Source: Gammaproteobacteria bacterium LSUCC0057
GTDB taxonomy: Bacteria; Pseudomonadota; Gammaproteobacteria; Pseudomonadales; Porticoccaceae
Length of the DNA: 64,000 nt
Assembly (NCBI GenBank): GCA_004535795.1
Contig: SPIA01000003.1
Span: 123,813 to 187,812, forward strand
Direction: 5' to 3'
In this document: one piece after another, positions 57,845-64,000 of the stretch
Numbering within the stretch: position 1 is the first letter of the stretch
How the letters are laid out: each line of letters starts with the position of its first letter
Program-made: the position numbers and the translations under genes
Notes under the pieces: model-generated
Databases searched by the model: none
What the model was told of the DNA's origin: nothing
The model's input: only the letters and a program-made list of their open reading frames with translations

Positions 57845-58339
57845 ATGCACTGGCAGTTAATCGGTGAGCAGCAGATGGTCGCCTGTGGTCGCTACTGTGG
57901 CGAGCAGTTAGCTGCGACCATCGATCGACACGCTCCGGCGCTGGTGATCTTTTTGTGTGGTGACTTGGGTGCCGGTAAAACCACCTTCAGTCGCGGTTTG
58001 TTGGCGGGGTTGGGCCATTGCGGTGCGGTTAAAAGCCCCACTTATACCCTAGTAGAGCCCTATTCAGTGGCAGACTTTACTGTCAACCACTTCGATCTTT
58101 ACCGCCTTGCCGACCCAGAGGAGCTGCACTATATCGGCTTTGACGAATACCTCGATATGCCCGGCATCTGTCTGGTCGAGTGGCCTGAGCGCGGTACCGG
58201 CTGGCTGCCCGAGCCCGATTTGACTCTCGCCATCAGCGACATTCAATCCGGTGCTGGCCGCCAGCTTATTTGGCAAGCCAAAGCTGGCAGGCTACAGCAG
58301 TGGTTGCAACAGCTGCCGAGCGACGAGGTGTGGCGGTGA
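57845..58339 (+). CDS. tsaE: tRNA t6A synthesis ATPase TsaE
   Basis: 164 residues. It is the ATPase that resets the TsaBD complex in the N6-threonylcarbamoyl modification of A37 in tRNAs. The P-loop GDLGAGKTTFSRGLL is followed by SPTYTLVEPY and HFDLYRLADPEEL. GTG at 57830 is an alternative start. The ATG at 57845 gives a spacing to the P-loop like that of E. coli and has GGTGAG upstream. The stop forms GTGA with the amiB start. Confidence 0.94.
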   Translation: MHWQLIGEQQMVACGRYCGEQLAATIDRHAPALVIFLCGDLGAGKTTFSRGLLAGLGHCGAVKSPTYTLVEPYSVADFTVNHFDLYRLADPEELHYIGFDEYLDMPGICLVEWPERGTGWLPEPDLTLAISDIQSGAGRQLIWQAKAGRLQQWLQQLPSDEVWR

Positions 58340-59655
58340 GGCGCTGGCTGACTTGGCTGGCCACCGGACTGCTGCTGGTTGCCGGCACCGCCAGTGCTGC
58401 GCTGGTGAGCGAGCTGCGCCACTCCGAGCACAATGGCAATTTGCGTCTGGTGTTGGAGAGCCAAATACCACTGCGTTATCAACTCACTCAGCTCGCACAG
58501 CCGCACCGCTGGGTGATTGATCTGTCCACTGCGCAGTTGCCGCCTGCGCTGCAACAGCAATTGGTCGCTCTGGCCGACAACAGCAAGTTAGTGACCGCCG
58601 TGCGGGTGGCTGCGCGCGGCGACGGTTGGCGGTTGGTGCTGGAGAGTGCTCAACCACTGGCCCTGGTCGCGGCGCAGCTGCCCGCAAGCGAGGCTTCTGG
58701 GTCGCGCAGCGTGTTTGATTTGAGCGCCACAGCGGTGGCCAATCGCACCTTGGCAGAGGTGGTTGGCAAACGCCGCCGCGATATCATTGTTGCCATCGAT
58801 GCCGGTCACGGCGGCCGCGACCCCGGCGCTCTGGGCCCGTATAACATCCAAGAGAAACAGGTTACCTTTGCCATCGCCAAGCAGTTGGCGGCTATTGTCG
58901 ATGCCAGCCCCGGCTTTAAAAGCTACCTAGTGCGCAGCGGTGATGAATTTATCCCGTTGCGGCAGCGCTCCGCCGCTGCTCGCGCCCAGCGCGCCGATCT
59001 GTTCATCTCTATCCACGCCGACGCCTTTACCAACCCGCAGGCACACGGTGCCTCGGTGTATGCGCTGTCGGTCAACGGTGCCAGTAGTGAAGCGGCCAGC
59101 TTTCTCGCCGAGCGAGAGAACAACGCAGACCTGATTGGCGGTGTCGACCCTCTCAACATTCAGCAGCGCGAGGAGAGTGTTGCCAACCTGCTCGTTGATC
59201 TCTCCAGGGACTACACCTTGCGCAGCAGTGGCGAAATTGGTGAGCAGGTGCTCAGCGAACTAGGCAGTGTGGCGCGCTTGCACAAAAAAAAGGTAGAGAA
59301 GGCGGCATTTATTGTTCTTAAGTCGCTAGATATGCCGTCGCTGTTGATAGAGACGGGGTTTATCTCCAATCCGCAAGAGGCCAAGCGGCTCTCTGACAAG
59401 CGCTATCAACGGCGCATGGCGCAGGCGATCTTTAACGGTATCTACCGCTACTATCTGGCAAATCCGCCGCCCGACAGTTACCTCGCCGACCCTCAGGCGC
59501 TGCGCGTGCACATCGTTCAGCGCGGCGATACTTTGTCGGAGATTGCGGCGCGTTACAATGTCTCCCAGAGTGCCCTGCGGGCGCGCAATAAACTCTCCAG
59601 TTCGGCGATTAAAATCGGCCAAAAACTGCTGATCCCCGCAGCCGCTGGCGATTGA
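58336..59655 (+). CDS. amiB: N-acetylmuramoyl-L-alanine amidase AmiB (AMIN, Amidase_3, LysM)
   Basis: 439 residues. A signal peptide (cut near ASA, about 19-21) is followed by an AMIN domain (about 23-135), the zinc amidase (about 150-370) with AIDAGHGGRDPGALG, LFISIHADAF and LLIETGFISN, and a C-terminal LysM (about 390-436). It splits septal peptidoglycan when activated by LytM factors such as NlpD. The GTG at 58336 overlaps the tsaE stop by 4 bp and has GAGG upstream. The earlier open frame is just the tsaE overlap. A run of eight As (59284-59291) codes for Lys residues. Confidence 0.94.
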   Translation: MRRWLTWLATGLLLVAGTASAALVSELRHSEHNGNLRLVLESQIPLRYQLTQLAQPHRWVIDLSTAQLPPALQQQLVALADNSKLVTAVRVAARGDGWRLVLESAQPLALVAAQLPASEASGSRSVFDLSATAVANRTLAEVVGKRRRDIIVAIDAGHGGRDPGALGPYNIQEKQVTFAIAKQLAAIVDASPGFKSYLVRSGDEFIPLRQRSAAARAQRADLFISIHADAFTNPQAHGASVYALSVNGASSEAASFLAERENNADLIGGVDPLNIQQREESVANLLVDLSRDYTLRSSGEIGEQVLSELGSVARLHKKKVEKAAFIVLKSLDMPSLLIETGFISNPQEAKRLSDKRYQRRMAQAIFNGIYRYYLANPPPDSYLADPQALRVHIVQRGDTLSEIAARYNVSQSALRARNKLSSSAIKIGQKLLIPAAAGD

Positions 59656-59677
59656 GCGATGATGACTAGAGCTGCCC

Positions 59678-61519
59678 ATGACAATTAAAATCCTCAGTCC
59701 ACAGCTGGCCAACCAGATCGCCGCTGGCGAGGTGGTCGAGCGCCCCGCCTCGGTCGTCAAAGAGCTGATAGAAAACAGTCTCGACGCCGGCGCCAGTAAG
59801 GTTGAGATCGATATCGAGGCGGGTGGTATTAAGTTAATTCGCATTCGCGACAACGGCAGTGGGATCGCCGAGCAGCAGCTGCCGCTGGCGCTGGCGCGCC
59901 ACGCCACCAGCAAGATCGACCAGCTCGCCGACCTTGAGGCGGTGGCCACCTTGGGGTTTCGCGGCGAGGCGTTGGCGAGTATTGCCTCGGTGTCGCGACT
60001 GACGCTCAGTTCGGCGACAGCCGGCGCCGATATGGGCTGGGCGGCAGTGTCGGCCGGGCGCGACATGGCGGTCGAACTCAAGCCGGTCGCCCACCCAGTG
60101 GGTACCACTGTGGAAGTGCGCGATCTGTTTTTTAATACCCCGGCGCGGCGCAAATTTTTGCGCACCGAAAACACCGAGTACGGCCGCCTCGACGAGGTAA
60201 TTAAGAAGGTGGCTTTGAGCCGCTTTGATGTCGGTTTTACGCTGCGACACAATCAGCGCTCGCAGCGCTCACTGCTGCCGGCCACCACCCAGCTGGAGCA
60301 GGAGCGGCGGGTGGCCGATCTGGTCGGCCCGGCGTTTATGCAGCAGGCGCTGTTTGTCGATCTGCACTCAGCTGAGCTGCGTTTGTGGGGTTGGCTGGGG
60401 TTGCCGACTTTCTCGCGCAGCCAAGCCGACCTGCAGCATTTTTACGTCAACGGTCGCGCCATTCGCGACAAGGTGGTCAGCCATGCGGTTCGACAGGCTT
60501 ATCACGATGTGCTCTACCACGGTCGACACCCCGCCTATGTGCTGTTTTTAGAGATGCCGGCGGCGGAGGTGGATGTCAATGTCCATCCGACCAAGCACGA
60601 AGTGCGTTTTCGCGACAGCCGCCACCTACACGGCTTTATCACTTCATCGATTAAACGCACCGTGGCGGCAGACCGTCCCGCTGACAGGCTCGCGCAGACA
60701 GCGCTAGGCTCGCCAGCGGCAGCGCCGCTTGAGCGCGACGACCTCAGTGGCCAGTCTTCGCTGGCGCTGCGCAGCCAGCCGGCAGCTGCACTGAGCTCGC
60801 GTGTGGGTGGTGTCACCGGCTCGCAGGGCATCGACTCGAGCGCTGCTATCGAGAGTTTTCGGGCGCTGTACGGCGTGCCCGGCGCAGCCGAGGTGCGCGA
60901 TGCCGACCCTTTTGCCAACACCGCTGCGGTTGACATACCGCCGCTGGGGTTTGCTGTGGCGCAGCTGCACGGGGTGTTTATTTTGGCTCAGAACGCCCAC
61001 GGCTTAGTGATTGTCGATACCCATGCCGCGCATGAGCGGATAGTCTACGAGCGGTTAAAGGTGGCGTTTGAAGGCGAGGGGGTGGTGGCACAGCCACTGC
61101 TGGTGCCAGAGAGTCTCGCGGTCAGCGAGCGCGAGGCCGATTTAGTCGAAGAGGCGGCAGCGCTGCTGGCTGAGCTGGGTATCCGCGTTGAACGCAGTGG
61201 TCGCGAGAGTGTGGTGGTGAGGCAGATTCCGGCGCTATTGCGCGGTTCGCAGGTTGAGAGCTTGGTGCGCGACCTGCTTGCCGATCTGCTGGCGCACGGC
61301 GTCAGTGAGCGGGTGGCCGAGCAGCGCAATGAGCTGCTGTCGACGATGGCCTGCCACGGCTCAGTGCGCGCCAACCGCAAACTCACCATCGCCGAGATGA
61401 ATGCGCTGTTGCGCGATATGGAAGTGACCGAGCGCAGCGGCCAGTGCAACCACGGCCGGCCGACCTGGACTCAGCTGAGCATGGCGGAGCTGGACAAACT
61501 ATTTATGCGCGGGCGATGA
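59678..61519 (+). CDS. mutL: DNA mismatch repair protein MutL
   Basis: 613 residues. The GHKL ATPase domain (about 1-330) has [18 protein letters not shown] and [13 protein letters not shown] linker of about 80 residues and the C-terminal dimerisation domain follow. That domain keeps the endonuclease-type motif as [12 protein letters not shown] and the zinc-site motifs ACHGSVRA and CNHGRPT. This suggests a nicking MutL as in pseudomonads, not the MutH-dependent enteric type. It lies 22 bp after amiB and miaA follows at once. Confidence 0.95.
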   Translation: MTIKILSPQLANQIAAGEVVERPASVVKELIENSLDAGASKVEIDIEAGGIKLIRIRDNGSGIAEQQLPLALARHATSKIDQLADLEAVATLGFRGEALASIASVSRLTLSSATAGADMGWAAVSAGRDMAVELKPVAHPVGTTVEVRDLFFNTPARRKFLRTENTEYGRLDEVIKKVALSRFDVGFTLRHNQRSQRSLLPATTQLEQERRVADLVGPAFMQQALFVDLHSAELRLWGWLGLPTFSRSQADLQHFYVNGRAIRDKVVSHAVRQAYHDVLYHGRHPAYVLFLEMPAAEVDVNVHPTKHEVRFRDSRHLHGFITSSIKRTVAADRPADRLAQTALGSPAAAPLERDDLSGQSSLALRSQPAAALSSRVGGVTGSQGIDSSAAIESFRALYGVPGAAEVRDADPFANTAAVDIPPLGFAVAQLHGVFILAQNAHGLVIVDTHAAHERIVYERLKVAFEGEGVVAQPLLVPESLAVSEREADLVEEAAALLAELGIRVERSGRESVVVRQIPALLRGSQVESLVRDLLADLLAHGVSERVAEQRNELLSTMACHGSVRANRKLTIAEMNALLRDMEVTERSGQCNHGRPTWTQLSMAELDKLFMRGR

Positions 61520-61520
61520 G

Positions 61521-62489
61521 TTGAGTGCGCGCAAGCCGCCACTGCTGTTGATTGTCGGCCCCACCGCATCGGGTAAAACCGCGCTGGCGATGGCGCTCAG
61601 CGACCGCCTCAACGGCGCGCTGATCAGCGCCGATTCCGCGCAGGTCTATCGCGGTCTATCGATTGGTGCCGCCAAGCCCAGTGCCGCCGAACTGGCGCGC
61701 TGGCCACACCAGCTTATCGATCTCTGCGAGCCCAGCCATCCTTTTAGTGTCGCCGAATTTGTCGATGCTGCGCGCACTGCGATTGCCACCGCCAGTGCAG
61801 CCGGGCAGCTGCCGATTGTGGTGGGCGGCTCGATGCTCTACTGTCGGGCCCTGCTCGAGGGGTTGTCGCCACTGCCCGCCGCCGACCCCGCGCTGCGCCT
61901 GCAGCTGCGCGAGCGCGCAGCGGAGCGCGGTTGGCCGGCGCTGCATGCTGAACTGGCGGCGGTCGACGCGGCTACTGCCGCACAGCTGCACCCCAACCAC
62001 AATCAGCGCATTGAGCGGGCGCTGGAGGTCTATCAACTGACCGGTCGGCCGCTGTCGCAGTGGCATCGCGACAGCCGCGCCGCAGCGGTCGCCAGCCATT
62101 ATCAGACAGCCCAGCTGCTGTTGATGCCCAACAACCGCGCGCTGCTGCATCGACGAATTGAACAACGATTTACAGCAATGATGGCGGCCGGCTTTGCCGA
62201 GGAGGTCGCCGCGCTCTATCGTCGCGCCGATCTACACAGCGAACTGCCGGCGTTGCGAGCGGCCGGTTACCGCCAACTGTGGCGCTACTGCAGCGGTGAA
62301 CTTACCCTCAGTGAGGCGGTCGAACAGGGCATCGCTGCCACCCGCCAGCTGGCCAAGCGCCAATTGACCTGGTTGCGCAGCTGGCCCGGCGGTGAACAGT
62401 TAGCGGTCGACGATGGCGAGCGCTACTTCAGTGAACAAGAAATTTTGCACCAGGCCTTGAAAAGCGCCGCGCTGGTCGGCATATCCTAA
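61521..62489 (+). CDS. miaA: tRNA dimethylallyltransferase MiaA
   Basis: 322 residues. It adds the isopentenyl group to A37 of tRNAs that read UNN codons. The P-loop VGPTASGKTALA, ISADSAQVYRGLSIGAAKP, VVGGSMLYCRALLEG and the closing AAGYRQLWRY and RQLAKRQLTWLR are family marks. The start is TTG, one base after the mutL stop; there is no in-frame ATG or GTG before the P-loop. A weak dyad GGTTGT/ACAACC follows the stop. hfq is next, as expected. Confidence 0.94.
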   Translation: MSARKPPLLLIVGPTASGKTALAMALSDRLNGALISADSAQVYRGLSIGAAKPSAAELARWPHQLIDLCEPSHPFSVAEFVDAARTAIATASAAGQLPIVVGGSMLYCRALLEGLSPLPAADPALRLQLRERAAERGWPALHAELAAVDAATAAQLHPNHNQRIERALEVYQLTGRPLSQWHRDSRAAAVASHYQTAQLLLMPNNRALLHRRIEQRFTAMMAAGFAEEVAALYRRADLHSELPALRAAGYRQLWRYCSGELTLSEAVEQGIAATRQLAKRQLTWLRSWPGGEQLAVDDGERYFSEQEILHQALKSAALVGIS

Positions 62490-62618
62490 CTACTGGTTGT
62501 CGAGAGTTTAGAACAACCGTTTTGACTGTTGTTGTCACGCCGCTGCACGGGCGTATTTGTTTGCTTGACCTTCCCCGCCGCGGCGCGAGTTGCGGCCACT
62601 ACAATAAGGAGAAATGCC

Positions 62619-62891
62619 ATGTCAAAAGGGCATAATTTGCAGGATCCGTTCCTCAACGTGTTGCGTAAAGAGCGCGTTCCGGTCTCTATTTTCTTGGTTA
62701 ATGGTATTAAGCTGCAGGGCCAGATAGAGTCGTTTGACCAGTTTGTGGTGTTGCTGAAAAACACCGTCAGCCAGATGGTCTACAAGCATGCAATTTCCAC
62801 GGTGGTGCCCTCGCGGCCGGTGCGTCTGCCGGTCAATCCGCAGGGCGGCGCCAATGACAGCGGTGACGATGACTTTGATGGCGACTTTTAA
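62619..62891 (+). CDS. hfq: RNA chaperone Hfq
   Basis: 90 residues. The Sm core (about 7-66) shows Sm1 [20 protein letters not shown] and Sm2 [10 protein letters not shown]; a short acidic tail ([12 protein letters not shown]) follows. Hfq pairs small RNAs with mRNAs, including rpoS mRNA in enteric bacteria. AAGGAG at 62606-62611 sits 7 nt before the ATG, so the earlier open frame is not used. A terminator stands 31 bp downstream. Confidence 0.97.
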   Translation: MSKGHNLQDPFLNVLRKERVPVSIFLVNGIKLQGQIESFDQFVVLLKNTVSQMVYKHAISTVVPSRPVRLPVNPQGGANDSGDDDFDGDF

Positions 62892-62922
62892 ATCGGTTGT
62901 CTTATCGCACGCTATCCACTCT

Positions 62923-62949
62923 GAGGCGCCAACTCTGGCGCCTCTTTTA
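62923..62949 (+). terminator. Intrinsic terminator between hfq and hflX
   Basis: GAGGCGCCA (62923-62931) pairs with TGGCGCCTC (62936-62944), a perfect 9-bp stem with a 4-nt loop, followed by TTTTAT. It ends the hfq transcript, fully or in part; hflX starts 21 bp later. Confidence 0.88.
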
Positions 62950-62970
62950 TGTCTGGGAGTTTTCGCCTGA

Positions 62971-64000
62971 ATGGCGCTATTTTTTGAACGGCCAAAAAGC
63001 GGTGAGTGCGCTGTCTTGGTTCATATCAACCTGCACAGTGAGCGCGAACCCGAACAGTTGCGCGAGTTCGAAGAGCTGGTGCTCTCGGCTGGCGGCGATC
63101 CGGCAGAACTGATCGAAGGTTCGCGCGCAGCCCCGCACGCCAAGTATTTTGTCGGTACCGGCAAGTTGCAGGAGTTGAAAAGTGCGGTGGCGGCCAACAG
63201 TGCCGAGTTGGTTATCTTTAACCACACCCTCTCGCCCAGCCAAGAGCGCAATTTGGAGCAGGAACTCTGCTGTCGAGTGATTGATCGCACCGGCTTAATT
63301 CTCGATATTTTCGCGCAGCGCGCGCGCACGCACGAAGGTAAGTTGCAGGTGGAGTTGGCGCAGCTCAACCACCTCTCCAGCCGCCTGGTGCGCGGCTGGA
63401 CCCACTTGGAGCGACAGAAGGGCGGTATCGGTATGCGCGGCCCCGGCGAAACTCAGTTGGAATCGGATCGGCGCATGGTGCGGGCGCGCATCAAGGCGAT
63501 TCAACAGCGCCTGGCCAAGGTGCGGGTACAGCGCGACCAGGGGCGGCGTTCGCGCAGCCGCACCGAAACGCCCACCGTCTCCCTGATCGGCTATACCAAT
63601 GCCGGCAAATCGACGCTGTTCAATTACCTCACCGATGCCGAGGTTTACGCCGCCGATCAACTGTTTGCCACGCTCGATCCGACCATGCGCAAGATCACAC
63701 TGCCCGGCCAAGGTGCAGTGATCATGGCGGATACCGTCGGCTTTATCAGCCATCTGCCACACCGCTTGGTCGATGCCTTTCGCGCCACCTTAGAAGAGGC
63801 GGCCAATGCCACCTTGCTGCTGCATATTGTCGATGCCGCGGCCTCCGAACGCACCACCAATATGCAGCGGGTGGTAGAGGTGCTGGCCGAAATTGACGCC
63901 GATCAGCTGCCGATACTCACCGTCTACAACAAAATTGATCTGCTCGAAGAGCCGCTGCCAAGAATCGATCGCGATGAGCGCGGTGTGCCGGTAGCGGTGT
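62971..64000 (+). CDS. hflX: GTPase HflX, N-terminal part (runs off the window)
   Basis: The frame from the ATG at 62971 is open to the window edge (343 codons). The N-terminal HflX domain has KYFVGTGKLQELK and IFNHTLSPSQERNLE, the coiled linker holds KGGIGMRGPGETQLE, and the GTPase domain has G1 GYTNAGKST, G3 DTVGF and G4 NKIDL. It splits stalled 70S ribosomes after heat stress. GGGAG is about 11 nt before the ATG. The C-terminal end is outside the window. Confidence 0.95.
   Translation, partial: MALFFERPKSGECAVLVHINLHSEREPEQLREFEELVLSAGGDPAELIEGSRAAPHAKYFVGTGKLQELKSAVAANSAELVIFNHTLSPSQERNLEQELCCRVIDRTGLILDIFAQRARTHEGKLQVELAQLNHLSSRLVRGWTHLERQKGGIGMRGPGETQLESDRRMVRARIKAIQQRLAKVRVQRDQGRRSRSRTETPTVSLIGYTNAGKSTLFNYLTDAEVYAADQLFATLDPTMRKITLPGQGAVIMADTVGFISHLPHRLVDAFRATLEEAANATLLLHIVDAAASERTTNMQRVVEVLAEIDADQLPILTVYNKIDLLEEPLPRIDRDERGVPVAV

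Noticed and set aside
59284..59291. A8 tract in amiB as a phase switch
   Set aside because: It codes for a conserved Lys cluster in the amidase domain, so composition explains it better than switching.
62489..62530. GGTTGT/ACAACC dyad with GTTTTG after miaA as a terminator
   Set aside because: A 6-bp stem with a 12-nt loop and a broken T-run is too weak to call.

Overview
The window is a 64 kb stretch of a GC-rich gammaproteobacterial chromosome. Nearly every gene is a core gene in an order familiar from Pseudomonas and related marine gammaproteobacteria: nlpD-rpoS, lipA-lipB-ybeD-dacC-rlpA-mltB-rodA-mrdA-rlmH-rsfS-nadD-proA, prfB-lysS, hslO-hslR, ponA divergent from pilMNOPQ-aroK-aroB, gltBD-hemE, and orn/queG-nnr-tsaE-amiB-mutL-miaA-hfq-hflX. 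The type IV pilus assembly genes, Hsp15/Hsp33, SelO and RpoS all point to Gammaproteobacteria. I cannot name a genus. I see no rRNA, tRNA, IS element, prophage or CRISPR array, and genes are packed with many 1-10 bp overlaps.

Layout. 1-2.2 kb: tail of a membrane protein, nlpD, rpoS. 2.2-2.8 kb: ppa on the minus strand. 3.1-8.0 kb: an RND efflux adaptor and pump, then two small unassigned genes. 8.0-19.1 kb (minus): lipoate synthesis, then the cell-elongation and peptidoglycan block (dacC, rlpA, mltB, rodA, mrdA), rlmH/rsfS (ribosome), nadD (NAD) and proA (proline). 19.3-23.1 kb (plus): the only clearly accessory block, made of an SDR dehydrogenase, an MFS carrier, a 2-oxo-4-enoate hydratase and an HpaI-type aldolase. 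23.1-25.8 kb (minus): selO and an APMAP-like beta-propeller. 26.0-28.6 kb: prfB with its +1 programmed frameshift, and lysS. 28.7-35.0 kb (minus): comM, ubiK, a phosphatase, pckA, hslO, hslR, yrfG-like.

35.1-38.4 kb: cysQ convergent with ponA. 38.6-45.2 kb: pilMNOPQ-aroK-aroB as a tightly overlapping operon. 45.4-52.5 kb: gltB-gltD, terminator, hemE. 52.5-54.4 kb (minus): psd, rsgA. 54.6-64 kb: orn, queG (minus), nnr, tsaE, amiB, mutL, miaA, hfq and the start of hflX, which runs off the window.

The window is mainly housekeeping: envelope growth (NlpD/AmiB, RodA-PBP2, PBP1A, DacC, RlpA, MltB), stress control (RpoS, Hfq, Hsp33/Hsp15), translation quality (RF2, LysRS, RlmH, RsfS, MiaA, TsaE, QueG, RsgA) and nitrogen/aromatic amino acid synthesis. 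I found no convincing new multi-gene system. The points most worth a second look are the catabolic cassette, the RND operon with its palindrome and two small genes, the unusual RpoS N-terminus, the start of pilM, and the repeat expansion in pckA.
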